From: a virus
DNA: 40,453 nt
Reading direction: 5' to 3' (one strand)
Virus record (IMG/VR): IMGVR_UViG_3300045611_000267
Location: 1 to 40,453 of that record
A program made the translations under genes and the position numbers. The notes under the pieces were generated by a model that had not been told where the DNA came from, did not search any database, and saw nothing but the letters and a program-made list of their open reading frames with translations. Each line of letters starts with the position of its first letter. Positions within the stretch are counted from its first letter, which is position 1. Below are positions 1-9,900 of this stretch, piece by piece.

Positions 1-195
1 TGTTGGTTGGCTGGAATTTCAGGAGACCCAACAACTTCTAATTCTGTTGCTTATGATGATGGCAGTTATAGCACTGGTTCATACACAAAAGCAATTACAG
101 GACTCACAGCAGGCTCAAGTTACAGAGTACGAGCATATTCTGTAAATAGGGCTGGCACAGGTTATGGAACAACTGTTCAGGTAACTTTGGTGTAG
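1..195 (+). CDS. Tail-fibre protein, C-terminal part with fibronectin III-like domain (5' end outside window)
   Basis: The reading frame is open from base 1, so the gene starts before the window. About 64 residues are seen. Residues such as GSYTKAITGLTAGSSYRVRAY have the spacing of a fibronectin type III strand pair (hydrophobic, GL.aGt.Y.vRAya.N..G), common in phage fibres and receptor-binding proteins. The frame ends at TAG 193-195, but convincing fibre sequence continues one frame back (see next entry), so this stop is probably the result of a frameshift. Upstream context is not visible. Confidence 0.6.
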   Translation, partial: CWLAGISGDPTTSNSVAYDDGSYSTGSYTKAITGLTAGSSYRVRAYSVNRAGTGYGTTVQVTLV

Positions 196-341
196 GAATA
201 AAGGCTGCATCAAATGAAACAATTGTTGGATATGTAAGATGTGTTAAAATTAAAGTTTATTATACAACTTTACCATCTGATTTATTTGCATGGAGCGATG
301 GGGTAACACCAGTATCAGACTACTTTGGAGGCACAATATGA
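192..341 (+). pseudogene. Out-of-frame continuation of the fibre gene
   Basis: Starting at 192 in the -1 frame, the translation reads GIKAASNETIVGYVRCVKIK and then a Tyr-rich stretch ending GGTI and TGA at 339-341. This looks like the end of a fibre domain and has no start codon or ribosome site of its own. The stop overlaps the ATG of the next gene (ATGA), the coupling used throughout this phage, which argues that this frame was the true gene end. A one-base deletion near 186-195, a sequencing error or recoding would explain it. Confidence 0.5.
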
Positions 342-757
342 CCAGCATCAAATGGTACAAAAAGCTCAATCTTCTCTGGTGGTTCTACAACAGCGACCAA
401 CCAGACCCAGACCCAAACGTGATTTTTCTTCCACATGCACCTCAATGGTTCAGGAAGCTCTGGTGGCTCATGGTCAGAAATCCTTTACACAACTTTTTCT
501 ACTACGTAATCGGGCTAATGGACAGACCAACAAGAGTTGAAGGCACGTATCCATTCAAAGTCTTTGCCCCAAGTGGCTATAACAAAACCAAAACTTATGT
601 AGAGGGTTGTGGGATTGGGTTTCCTTTCATCAGCTACAAGGGCAAGAAAGTCATGTGGTATGCAGGTTGGAGACCCAATGAGGACTATCACGAAGGCTAT
701 GCCTATAATGGCGGATGTTTCGGAATGAAATTTGTGAAAGCAAGAGATGACACATAG
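338..757 (+). CDS. Conserved phage protein of unknown function (DUF7338-like)
   Basis: 139 aa. The start at 338 is chosen because ATG overlaps the upstream TGA and GGAGG lies at 329-333; a longer frame from 290 has no ribosome site. The protein is rich in Trp, Tyr and Phe. A hydrophobic stretch around residues 45-70 (WFRKLWWLMVRNPLHNFFYY, then VIGL) may be a membrane-associated segment. It resembles a small uncharacterised phage family found near lysis or tail genes (DUF7338 from memory, not checked). Its position just before the endolysin suggests a lysis or virion-accessory role, which is inference. Confidence 0.65.
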   Translation: MTSIKWYKKLNLLWWFYNSDQPDPDPNVIFLPHAPQWFRKLWWLMVRNPLHNFFYYVIGLMDRPTRVEGTYPFKVFAPSGYNKTKTYVEGCGIGFPFISYKGKKVMWYAGWRPNEDYHEGYAYNGGCFGMKFVKARDDT

Positions 758-768
758 GAGAGGATAAA

Positions 769-831
769 ATGATATCCATTATAGTTTTTGTTGTTGTAGC
801 AACTTTGATAATCATAGGCACGAGGAGTTAA
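769..831 (+). CDS. 20-residue single-span membrane peptide
   Basis: The ORF ATG 769 to TAA 829-831 encodes about 15 consecutive hydrophobic residues followed by GTRS, a minimal transmembrane peptide. GGAGAGG at 757-763 gives a good ribosome site. The stop lies 2 bases before the endolysin ATG, and the end of this ORF carries the endolysin ribosome site (GAGGAG 823-828), so translation of the two may be coupled. It could be a tiny lysis-assisting peptide or merely a leader; no homology is claimed. Confidence 0.4.
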   Translation: MISIIVFVVVATLIIIGTRS

Positions 832-833
832 AA

Positions 834-1238
834 ATGTCATCAAGAGCAATCAAGGACATGCACTCAGATTTGCAAGTCAAATACCTTGCTTGGGCTGGTT
901 TGATGGGACAAGACGGCATTCCTTTCATGCTCACCTGCACATACCGTTCACAAGATGAACAGGATGAACTCTGGAGAAAGGGTCGTGATACAGAAGATAA
1001 CATTATTGACAAAAGCAAAGTAGTAACATGGACAAAAGTTTCAAAACACACATCTCGCAGAGCTTTTGATTTTGCTGTTGTAAAAGATGGCAAGCCAACG
1101 TGGGACTTGAAAGTCAATGTAAACAAAAATGACCAGCCAGATTATATTGAAGCTGGTAAATTGGCAGAGAAAGTGGGTTTGAGGGCAGGTTACCGTTTTG
1201 GTGATTATTGCCATATTGAGCTAAAGGGGGATGAATGA
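834..1238 (+). CDS. Endolysin, peptidase M15 (VanY/L-Ala-D-Glu peptidase type)
   Basis: 134 aa, the usual size for a single-domain M15 endolysin, which cuts peptide cross-links in peptidoglycan. The zinc and catalytic pattern is visible: S70-x-H72, R75, A77-x-D79 (SKHTSRRAFDF) and the second His at 127 in DYCHIEL. A TCTYRSQDEQ segment near residues 34-43 is the usual substrate-pocket strand. There is no signal peptide, so it needs a holin (a candidate lies at 37,552). Ribosome site GAGGAG at 823-828. The stop overlaps the next ATG by ATGA. Confidence 0.9.
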   Translation: MSSRAIKDMHSDLQVKYLAWAGLMGQDGIPFMLTCTYRSQDEQDELWRKGRDTEDNIIDKSKVVTWTKVSKHTSRRAFDFAVVKDGKPTWDLKVNVNKNDQPDYIEAGKLAEKVGLRAGYRFGDYCHIELKGDE

Positions 1239-1294
1239 AAAAGGCTCAAATTGGAGCTATTTTTACTTTGATTTTAGCCACAACAGGAGGCTAA
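1235..1294 (+). CDS. 19-residue membrane or signal-like peptide
   Basis: ATG 1235 overlaps the endolysin stop, and TAA 1292-1294 directly abuts the next ATG. The peptide is two Lys followed by a hydrophobic core (AQIGAIFTLILA) and TTGG, like a truncated signal peptide; it has no lipobox Cys. AGGAGG at its end (1285-1290) is the ribosome site of the next gene, so it may exist mainly to couple translation. GGGGG at 1227-1231 could serve its own initiation. Confidence 0.35.
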   Translation: MKKAQIGAIFTLILATTGG

Positions 1295-1981
1295 ATGTAC
1301 GCTGGTAGTAGTTATGGCTCACAAGCATATGGAAGTGCTAACTATGGTTCTAATGCACAAATAGAGGTATCTCTTTTAAATACTTCATTTACTGCATATG
1401 GAATAAATTCAACTGCTTTACTGTCTTTATTGGAAGCTTCTCTTGCCTCTCAAGATATAACAGTAATTGGATCAAGTCTAACACAACCTTCTTTATTGTC
1501 TTTAACAAATGATATTTATGATGTTTCAATTGTTATAAATACAAGTATTTCTGCCAGTGCTTTAGAAGCTATTGTTGCAACATTATCTCCAACAATAGCC
1601 ATTGGTTCATCAGTAAGTCTTTCATTATTAACAACTTCTTTTGTAGATTATGAAGTAACAGTAATAGGTTCTTGCTTTACTGCTCCTTCTCTTTTATCTT
1701 CTTCTACAACAAGTTATTCAGTTACAATATTAGGTTCTGCTAAAGTATCTCCTTCTTTGCTATCGGCAGGTTTTTCTTCTTATGATGTATCTAATATAAC
1801 TAACAGTTATATAACAACTTCTCTTTTAGAAGCTCTTTTTGAGGCAAAAATAATAACTGTTTCAGCTTCTTCGTATGTTGCTGAACTTTATCCTGTTCGT
1901 AGAGATTCAAAAACAGGTAAAATATATATTGATGATGGTAGATATACATCTCAAGCCTTTAGAAAGATAGGAGGGAAATAA
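1295..1981 (+). CDS. Repetitive virion structural protein, unknown function
   Basis: 228 aa. The N-terminus is Gly/Ser/Tyr-rich (YAGSSYGSQAYGSANYGS). The body is built from about seven repeats of roughly 24 residues with the pattern SLL-x6-Y-x-V-x2-I-x-S, a beta-rich periodic structure. The last 30 residues are charged (DSKTGKIYIDDGRY). Ser, Thr and Leu dominate. AGGAGG at 1285-1290 sets the start. TAATG overlaps the adaptor gene. Placed between the endolysin and the tail adaptor, it is most likely a minor virion, spike or head-fibre protein; no named family is recognised. Confidence 0.6.
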   Translation: MYAGSSYGSQAYGSANYGSNAQIEVSLLNTSFTAYGINSTALLSLLEASLASQDITVIGSSLTQPSLLSLTNDIYDVSIVINTSISASALEAIVATLSPTIAIGSSVSLSLLTTSFVDYEVTVIGSCFTAPSLLSSSTTSYSVTILGSAKVSPSLLSAGFSSYDVSNITNSYITTSLLEALFEAKIITVSASSYVAELYPVRRDSKTGKIYIDDGRYTSQAFRKIGGK

Positions 1982-2871
1982 TGGCAACTACTTATATATA
2001 TGGTTCATATATAATCCAAGACGCTCTTTTTCGTGCAGGAGAATTAACAGCACTTTCAGGCACAACAAGTGATTATCTTGAGGCTTCAAAGCGTTATTGT
2101 CTCAGAGCTTATTATGAGTTTTTAAAACTTTATCCTTATCCTTTCGCTTTGAAAGACCCTCCAGGTGTTATATCCACTTATGCAACAGTAACAGGAACAG
2201 CAATTTGTACAAAAGGTTCTGCTTCAGTTACTTTAGGAGTTGCTGTTACCCCTTCAATGGCTGGCAGAAAATTTCAAATAGACAGTCAAGGAATAATGTA
2301 TCGTATAACTGCTCATACGACAGGAACGACTGCTGTAACTCTCGATGCAACTTATAAAGAAGATACAGTTTCAGGTGGTGCTTATACAATTTTTGAAGAC
2401 GAATATACACTTGCTTCTGATTGTATGAAGCCCTGGAAGTTCTGGTATCGAAATTCTCCAGAAACAGAAATTGAAATTGACTCATCATCCAATTTGATAA
2501 CTTGTTTCCCTGACAGGGCAAGTACAGATTGTGCTCCTATGAAAGTGGCATATGTAAAAGGAAACAAAGTTAGATTTTCAGCTTATTTTGACTCTGCTGT
2601 TTCAATAGAGTATGAATATACAGCTCGCCCTGATGCTCTTTCTTACGATAGTTCTGCAAGTACAGATACTCCTGTAATTCCTATTGAGCATAGGCATATT
2701 CTTGCGGATTGGGTCTTGTATTATTTACAACTTGATAAGAACGATTCTCGTGCTAATATAACAATTCAGGAAATTAATAGAAATATTGCTGATCTTAAGC
2801 AATGGTATTTACCATTGTCAGCTCCTCGTTTAACTCCAAAAAGAGGGCGGTCTTTAGCTCCAACACATTAA
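1981..2871 (+). CDS. Head-tail adaptor-like virion protein (P22 gp4 / tail-tubular-A position)
   Basis: 296 aa. Residues 1-55 are helical, with a YL.aSkRYCLRAYYEFLK.YP segment. Residues about 65-145 form a beta domain of the kind often seen in podovirus adaptors (GTA..TKGSASVTLG, then AGRKF.IDSQG, then Y.I.AHTTGTTAVTLD). The C-terminus is helical (HILADWVLYYLQLDKNDSRA). It directly precedes the hub/stabilisation gene, as in P22 (gp4-gp10) and BPP-1-like phages. Assigned from gene order and general look; adaptor function is inferred. Confidence 0.6.
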   Translation: MATTYIYGSYIIQDALFRAGELTALSGTTSDYLEASKRYCLRAYYEFLKLYPYPFALKDPPGVISTYATVTGTAICTKGSASVTLGVAVTPSMAGRKFQIDSQGIMYRITAHTTGTTAVTLDATYKEDTVSGGAYTIFEDEYTLASDCMKPWKFWYRNSPETEIEIDSSSNLITCFPDRASTDCAPMKVAYVKGNKVRFSAYFDSAVSIEYEYTARPDALSYDSSASTDTPVIPIEHRHILADWVLYYLQLDKNDSRANITIQEINRNIADLKQWYLPLSAPRLTPKRGRSLAPTH

Positions 2872-2886
2872 AAGAGGTAGAAAACT

Positions 2887-4569
2887 ATGGATTTTTCAAT
2901 TCTTAGAATACCATGTGGTAAAGGTGGATATAATGCTTCTTCTGATGAGGATATTATTCCAATACAGGATATTATAACTTGTCAAAATGTTACAAATGAA
3001 GACGATACGTGGAAAAAAGTTCAAGGTTCTCAGCGATTTAATTCAGCAACTGCTTATGCAGATACTTTATATATTTATGGGTTATTTCCAGGAAATCCTC
3101 ATCTTTGTCTTTCTGTTTCAGCAGTTGGATTAGGTTCTTGGAGTAGAAGCGGTGGTAGTGAAAATGGTTCTTTAGACATAGTTGGTAAAAATGGAGTTGT
3201 CTTTACAGCAATAGCAAATTATTTAAAGGTTCAATCTACTCCGCCTGTTTTTGTTGAAGGAGTCATTCCAGTAAGCGGGGTAAATACTAAATGTCTTTTT
3301 ATCTATAATGTTCCATATTCAAAAATATCTCCGACAGTTATAGAAAGTCCTTTTATAGCATATTGTCCAGCAGTAACAGGTGGCTTTGTTACGTTTACAG
3401 ATCAGGGAAGCTCTTCAGACCCTTATTCGTTTCTTCCAACTGATTGGGACTATGAAGGTTTTGGCACTTTTCCAAAGGCAGCCTGTCAGCATAATAGTCG
3501 TATGTGGGGGTGGGGAAATGAAAACAATGCTCATACTCTTTATTATTCCACTGTTTCCAGTCATTGTGATTTTCAATCAACTGGTAGTGGTACTCAATCA
3601 GTATTTTCAGGAGAAGGTAATGGTATTCATGCAGCTATTTCTTTTCTTGGAAAGCTTTTTATTTGGAAAAAACCTTTTGGACTATATTATCTTGATGATG
3701 CTCTCTCACATCCTTCGGATTGGACTATAAAGAAAATAACAGACGGCATTTCTATTGCAAGTCCAAATGCTCTTTGTGTTGCCAACCAGAACGTTTTTTT
3801 TCTCTCTTCAGAGGGTTATATTCATCAACTTCGTGGAGCTACTGAATATGGAGATGTTCGTAGCAGTCAAGTGCTTCCAACTAAAATTGGAGACCTTATT
3901 AAAAATGAAATTGCTCTTGATAAGCTTTATCTTGCACAGGCAGTTTATAATCCAGAGACTCAATTTGCCTATTTTGCTCTTCCAGCTATTGGTAGTGCAG
4001 TAAATAACCGTTTATTGATTTTAAATATGCAAGACCCTAAAAATCCAGCATATCTTTGGTATGATAAAGATATTCCAGTTAGTCTTACTGGAACATATGA
4101 TGAGACAGGTAAATTTAAAATCATGTATGGTAACAGCACAGGTTTCATTTCATATCTTGATAAATCAACAATTCATACAAATAATGGTGTTGCTTATACA
4201 AGTAAATTCAAAACTCCTAATATTACTATTGTTTCAAGAGGTATTAAACGTGTAAATCTACAAGGCATTGAATTTGTTTCAGGAAAAGCAGTTTTACACA
4301 ACCGTTTTTCAGCAAAAATTTATCGGGATAATATATTAAGTGAGACTCTTTCACTTGCTTTTGATATTTCTGGTACTGTTCTTGGAACTTTCACTCTTGG
4401 CACACATTCTCTTGCAGGCGAGACAGTACAAACAAATATGAGACGCAAAATTTCGGGAGATTGCCGTAGGGTAGCTGTTGAATGCTATAATGAAAATTCA
4501 GGTGAGACTATGAACATAAGTGAAATTTTGTTATACTATTCAATAGGTAATGATAGGATGGTTGTGTGA
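2887..4569 (+). CDS. Packaged-DNA stabilisation / tail hub protein (P22 gp10-like)
   Basis: 560 aa. The N-terminus shows the typical start of this family: G..GGYN.S.DEDIIPIQD, then C.NV......WKKVQGSQRF. Mid-region segments such as GKLFIWKKPFGLYYLDD, NVFFLSSEGYIHQL and GDVRSSQVLP suit a beta-propeller-like hub that plugs the portal and joins the tail spikes. It follows the adaptor gene after 15 bases, with ribosome site AGAGGTAG at 2873-2880. Its stop overlaps the GTG start of the next gene (GTGTGA). Confidence 0.7.
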   Translation: MDFSILRIPCGKGGYNASSDEDIIPIQDIITCQNVTNEDDTWKKVQGSQRFNSATAYADTLYIYGLFPGNPHLCLSVSAVGLGSWSRSGGSENGSLDIVGKNGVVFTAIANYLKVQSTPPVFVEGVIPVSGVNTKCLFIYNVPYSKISPTVIESPFIAYCPAVTGGFVTFTDQGSSSDPYSFLPTDWDYEGFGTFPKAACQHNSRMWGWGNENNAHTLYYSTVSSHCDFQSTGSGTQSVFSGEGNGIHAAISFLGKLFIWKKPFGLYYLDDALSHPSDWTIKKITDGISIASPNALCVANQNVFFLSSEGYIHQLRGATEYGDVRSSQVLPTKIGDLIKNEIALDKLYLAQAVYNPETQFAYFALPAIGSAVNNRLLILNMQDPKNPAYLWYDKDIPVSLTGTYDETGKFKIMYGNSTGFISYLDKSTIHTNNGVAYTSKFKTPNITIVSRGIKRVNLQGIEFVSGKAVLHNRFSAKIYRDNILSETLSLAFDISGTVLGTFTLGTHSLAGETVQTNMRRKISGDCRRVAVECYNENSGETMNISEILLYYSIGNDRMVV

Positions 4570-4880
4570 TAAAAAATGGAAAACTTTTTAAACACTATCT
4601 TTTTTTTATTGCATACGAACATCCACAAGATGAAACTTGGCTTGTTTTATCGGACTTTATTCCGATAAATACATTTTCACAGGCACGAGGGCTTTATAAA
4701 ATGTACCACGATGTTTTTAAAGAAGACTTGCTGAGAACTTCTAAAAAAGGCTGGGTTGCTTCTGTATCATTTGATAATATAGGAACTCTTCGACTTTTGA
4801 GAAGACTTGGAGCTATTTCACAAGGTTTTGATAATACAGAGAAAATCTTATTTTATTTATATAAGGAGGATATAAAATGA
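4566..4880 (+). CDS. GNAT-like small protein in the tail cluster
   Basis: 104 aa with a GTG start at 4566 overlapping the upstream TGA; AGGATGG at 4556-4562 is the ribosome site. The segment NIGTLRLLRRLGA (about residues 71-83) matches the last helix of GNAT acetyltransferases (N..a..Ly.k.Ga), which packs against CoA. The N-terminal sheet is consistent, but the clear P-loop-like R/Q-x-x-G-x-G/A of an active GNAT is not seen. Similar small GNAT-like proteins occur at this place in BPP-1-type tail operons (from memory). An accessory role is possible; catalysis is doubtful. ATGA overlap with the next gene. Confidence 0.5.
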   Translation: MIKNGKLFKHYLFFIAYEHPQDETWLVLSDFIPINTFSQARGLYKMYHDVFKEDLLRTSKKGWVASVSFDNIGTLRLLRRLGAISQGFDNTEKILFYLYKEDIK

Positions 4881-5722
4881 AAATAATCTGGATATATGAT
4901 GAAGAATGGAAAGACTTTTACGCACTTCATAATCAAACTATTCGGGCAGACAAAAATGGTAATGTTTATGGTGGTGGAAGTGAAGCAGAAGTCCCCGCCC
5001 CCACTCCTGAAGAGACTGAAAATGTACAACTTCAAAATAAGCTTATAAAACAATATATTGCTGAAGAAGAGGCAATATCTCCTTATTTGGCAGAGCTTTC
5101 AGGATATAGAAAACTAACTGATTCTTCTGGTAAAATTTCATATCAAAAACTGACAGCAGAGGAAAAATATGCTTTACTTAATCCAGATGAGAAACTTTCT
5201 TATGATGTTCAAAAAGCTGCAAGTGAACGATTGCTAAAAGCTGTAAAAGGTGAGCTTTCAATAGACCCTGCTTTTGATGATGAGTATAGCAGACGTAAGG
5301 TGTCTTTGCAAGAGGATTTAATAAGACAAGGACTTACACCTGGAGATACGGGTTATAATGAAGCTGTAGCAGATTTTGAAGCTGAAATGGCTCTTGCCCG
5401 TCAAAATATCAGGTATGGTGAAATGTCAACAATGGATGCTGTAAGTCAATCACAGATAAATGAACTTTTACGAAAACAAGAAATGTGGTACACTAAGGCT
5501 GCTGGACTGTCTGGAGGTAGTCTTGGAAGTGTTTCAATGTTAAATACTCCGCTTGCTCGTTATCAAAAAGACCGTGAAATTGCTGCACAAGTCGGAATAG
5601 CCAATGCTCAATCAAGTTCTCCTTGGGGAGCTATTGGCAGTATTTTCGGAACAGCTCTTGGTGGATTTACTGGTGGATTGGGTGGTGGATTTGGATTTGG
5701 ATTAGGAAAAAAGGGAGGATAA
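4877..5722 (+). CDS. Internal virion / DNA-ejection protein
   Basis: 281 aa. Residues 45-215 are mostly helical and charged (LIKQYIAEEEAISPYLAEL; LNPDEKLSYDVQKAASERLL). The C-terminal 30 residues are a Gly/Phe-rich hydrophobic tail (SIFGTALGGFTGGLGGGFGF) ending in GKKGG, which could insert into or cross a membrane. This make-up and the position after the hub match podovirus ejection proteins (P22 gp7/gp20, T7 gp14 type), which leave the capsid to form a DNA channel. Family identity is inferred from order and composition. Confidence 0.6.
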   Translation: MKIIWIYDEEWKDFYALHNQTIRADKNGNVYGGGSEAEVPAPTPEETENVQLQNKLIKQYIAEEEAISPYLAELSGYRKLTDSSGKISYQKLTAEEKYALLNPDEKLSYDVQKAASERLLKAVKGELSIDPAFDDEYSRRKVSLQEDLIRQGLTPGDTGYNEAVADFEAEMALARQNIRYGEMSTMDAVSQSQINELLRKQEMWYTKAAGLSGGSLGSVSMLNTPLARYQKDREIAAQVGIANAQSSSPWGAIGSIFGTALGGFTGGLGGGFGFGLGKKGG

Positions 5723-5738
5723 AATAAGGAGGTAAAAT

Positions 5739-6932
5739 ATGGGTGGTTTCGGAGATTTTATAAAAGGAATGGGAGCGGCTTTTCCAAAAGGTTATGAGTT
5801 TGGTATTCAACAGCAAAATCTTGCCCGTCAGGATGCTCTTCTTTCTCAACAGGTTGAACATCAAACTCTTCAAACTTTATTAACTACTGTTGACAAATTA
5901 CCTTCAGAATCAGTGCAAGGTTTTGCTACATCTTTAAAAGAAACTGATACTTTTAAAAAAGGTTCTCCAATGACACAAAAACTAATTGGTGCTCTTTCTG
6001 AATATGGAGGTGGACAAATAACATCAGAAGTAATTTCACAAATGACAAATTTACACGAAGCTTTTTCTTCTCAAGACCCGCTTAAGATTGAAAAAGCCCG
6101 TATTGAAGGTGTGGCAATAGCTTCAAAAATTTCAAAAAGTAGTCCAACTTTGTCAACTTTTTTAATGAATCATTTTACTCAATATGACCCTACAAAAATT
6201 AGGGCGGAACAAGCGGAAAATGAAGAAAAATTATGGAAGTTTAGCGGAGCTCCTGTAACTAATGCAAGCCAAGCTATTAAACAGGAACAAGGAGAGAAAG
6301 TGGGGTTTGATGCAGGTTTTCAGTTTGCTACAAAACCGAATGTTTTACAATTACAGCCTGTTGCTGCACAACCTACTGTTGAAAGTTCTCCTGCTGCAAG
6401 ACTTTTTAAGGCTGGTATTGTAGAAGCAGAGTCTAAAGCCGAAATAGCAAAACTTAATACCAAACTTGCTGAACAAGGAGTTATTTTTCAAAATGGTTCT
6501 TTTTATAATTTAAGAACTGGTGAGCTTGAAAAAGATTTAAAACCTGAGAATTTTGAAAGTTGGGTTATAGGAAAAACAAAAATGAACCAAATTTCTGAAT
6601 CAAAAGCCATTGATTTAATTTCAAATTATCGTGCTGCTGGAGCTGTTGGTGGAGTAATTGCAAAGGAAACGGCAAGGGCTGAAGTTGGCAGTACATCATG
6701 GAATCATGAAATCAGCGCAGAAATTAAAAATGCGATAAATCTTGTTTCAAAAAATCGTCTTACATCTTTTAAATATGATTTGCAAAAGCTTCAATCTATT
6801 GCTCAGGAATATGCAGAAAAAAATGGTAAATTAGAAGGACTTTCTTCTACTGAAGCAGCTCGCAAAGGAATGGAACTTGCTCTGGGAGATGAAAGAGTCT
6901 TTCGGAAATCTTCAAATGAGTCTAAAAAATAG
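5739..6932 (+). CDS. Internal virion / ejection protein
   Basis: 397 aa. It begins with a short Gly/Phe hydrophobic segment (GGFGDFIKGMGAAFPKGYEF) and is otherwise predicted alpha-helical, Gln/Lys/Glu-rich, with long heptad-like stretches (about residues 20-60 and 215-260). It has no enzymatic motif. It is the second of three consecutive ejection-type genes. AAGGAGG at 5726-5732 is the ribosome site, and its stop is followed by the ribosome site of the 1,311-aa gene. Confidence 0.55.
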   Translation: MGGFGDFIKGMGAAFPKGYEFGIQQQNLARQDALLSQQVEHQTLQTLLTTVDKLPSESVQGFATSLKETDTFKKGSPMTQKLIGALSEYGGGQITSEVISQMTNLHEAFSSQDPLKIEKARIEGVAIASKISKSSPTLSTFLMNHFTQYDPTKIRAEQAENEEKLWKFSGAPVTNASQAIKQEQGEKVGFDAGFQFATKPNVLQLQPVAAQPTVESSPAARLFKAGIVEAESKAEIAKLNTKLAEQGVIFQNGSFYNLRTGELEKDLKPENFESWVIGKTKMNQISESKAIDLISNYRAAGAVGGVIAKETARAEVGSTSWNHEISAEIKNAINLVSKNRLTSFKYDLQKLQSIAQEYAEKNGKLEGLSSTEAARKGMELALGDERVFRKSSNESKK

Positions 6933-6944
6933 GAGGTAAAAATA

Positions 6945-9900
6945 TTGCCGCCAAATATTTTTGACGTAATGAAATTGCAAGCACAAAAGTTTGCTCCAAC
7001 TCAAACTACTGAAGAATTATTGCCTTCTTTAGTGCCATTCAGTTCAACATCTTCAACACCTTCAACAACATCTGTTAGTCCAACTGTTTCAGAAATAGAT
7101 AATATGTTAGATAATTCAACTACACCCGAATTAGGTGATGACTTTTTAACATGGAAAGATTCACCAGTTAAAATTTGGAACGATTTAACTGCTGCTGGAA
7201 ATTTTTATAAAGGAGTGGCGTCTCAGGAAATAGATTATAACGAAAATGGTTCTTTTGGAGACAATTTAGTAAGTTTTGCAAATAACATAATTGGCGGGAT
7301 TTACAGACTTCCTCAAATACCATATCATCTTGCTGCTGCATTTACTGATCCTATTGCTGATGAATTTGCAAATCGTGTACGTGAAAATTCTTTAGACACT
7401 AAAGAAAATATATTTAATGAAGGAGACGATGAATACAATCCTCATATGGGCGTAGGACTTAAAATTTTAGAAAATTATTATGATATTGCTAAAAATATGG
7501 TTGATTATGCAGTATCAGCTTTTGGGGCATTAGGAACAGATATTTACTTAAATCAGGATATTACTCTTGGAGAACTTAGAAAATTTATATATAAAGACCC
7601 TGTTGGTTTTGCTTTAACAATGTCTCCGATAGCGAAAGGAATGAAAGCAGCAGCACGGGATTATGGTATTCCAGCAAATCAATATCTTAAAGAACTTGTT
7701 GAAAAGGTAAATGAACATACAAATGGAGAGTTATTCAAACAAGTAGAAAAAATGGATGAAAAAATTGGGCAAGGAATAACTTCTTTTAAAAAGAGTCTTG
7801 CTTCTGATGAAAAAGGCTGGGTACTTGAGCTTGAAGGAAAAGAGTTTTTAGGAAATGAAGAAGGTTCAATTTTAAATCCATTTGCGAAGAAAGCAACTGA
7901 AGTTGGTGAAAAACCGATTATTTCAAAAGAGGCTCAAGAATTTAAAGATGTTCTTGATAAAAATGAACAGACTTATCGTGAAGAACGGGCAAAAAAGCTT
8001 TCTGACTACTGGAAAGATTTTAGAAGAAATTGGCTTGATAACACTGGTAATTTAAAATCAGACCTTATTAAAACAGCAGGTTTTCTTGGTAAAAATGTTG
8101 CAGATAGAATTATTTTAACACGGGGGGCAAGTGTTTACGCAAAAGAACTTTTAAAAGAGGCAAGGGCAGAAGATATTTTTAGAGGACTTTCTGAAACAGA
8201 AGTAAGTCAACTTGGACAAATTGCTTTTGCCCGTAATATAATTTCTATCGAAGAGTTTTCTCGCCAGCAATATGAGAATACTGTTCAGTCTGTATTTAGG
8301 AAAATGACTAATGAAGAAAAAATAACTGAATCTGAGAGAAAACGTCTGATTGAAGGAAAGAGGAAAGTTGACCATTTAGGGGGATTAACTGAGGAGAAGG
8401 CAATAAAATTCTTAGATGAATTTAAAGACATACATGAACTTACTAAAGAGCGATTTGATATTTTGCAAGAAAGAGCTAAGATGTATTCTGATGCTATGCG
8501 AAATATAATAGACATAGGTGAACAGAGAGGACTTCTTTCAAAAAAATCTGCTCAAAATCTTCACAGAGTTACTGCTTATTCTCCTCGTGAATGGCTTGAT
8601 GCAATAGACCCTATGAGACAAAACTGGGGTGCAAAAGATTTTATAAACGTCAGAGACAGTGGATTTCATTTTCTGGAAGGGGAAGTTAAATCTTTTTTAG
8701 AACTTGACCCTCGCATACTTTTATTAAATACTTATGTTCGTTTGGCTTCACGAATATTAAGAAATGATGCTGTACTTGAATTGAATAAACTTGCTGAGGA
8801 ATCTTTGATGGGGATTGAAAGAGTAAAAGTAACAAAAATGGATAAAAACGGTCAACCTATTTGGCAACCAGCTCCTCATGGAAAATCTGTTCTTCAAGGT
8901 TTTGAAGCAGGGAAAGAATTCAGACTTTTTGCTCCTTATGATTTTGTGCAGGATTTTGTTACCTCTGACTCAGCAATTACAAGAGAAGTTGCAAGAATTG
9001 CTACTCTTGTGTCTGGTTCAAGAATTCTGAAGTCTTTTGCAACAGGAGCCTTTAACCCTTTATTTTTCTTATATAATTTTCCAAGAGACCTTTTTCATAT
9101 TTTTCTTACAACAAATCAATATAGCTCTCATTTACCAGTAGCTACTTTACAGATGGGAAAAGACTTTTTTAGTGTTATTGGAGATGCTTGGCGAATGTCA
9201 GGAAAAACCAGTGAGGCTTTTAAAGAAGGCATGGGATTAGATTTATTAACTGCTGAGGGAATGTTTGGAGCTAATAAAGAAATTCGCTTAGCAGAAAAAC
9301 GGTCTTCTCTTCAAGAAAGAAACCCAGAAGTTATTAAAGGACTTGAAGTTTTACAAAATTGGGCAACTAAAATGAATATCACTTCTGAACTTACTGGAAG
9401 GTTAATGATTAGAGAACGGGCAATTAAAAATGGTATGGAAAGTTGGAAAGCTTCTGCTCTTGCTCGTGATTATATTGATTTTGGGCAATTTGGAGTTACA
9501 GGACAAGTTGTAAATAAGATTTTTCCTTATTTTAATGCAAGTATTCAAGGCACACGGGGACTTTTAAGAAATTGGAAAGAAAAACCACTTGAAACAACTT
9601 ATAAAATGGCACAATTAATTTTTATTGACCAGTCTTTAAATTTGACACATAGAACGTTATTTCCGCAATCTTATGAAGATACAAGTGATATTACGTTTGA
9701 TAATTTCTTTGTTATTCCAACAGGAATTAGCTGGAAAGATAAAGACAATATAACTCGTTGGCTTTCTTTAAAAATTCCTAAAGACCCAGCACAAAAGTTT
9801 TTTTCTGCTTTTATAAGAAGAGCTATTGACCAACATGCTGGCTGGGAACCAGACTGGGGTTCTTTAACACAAACAGCTCAGGATTTTGTAGCAATTGTTC

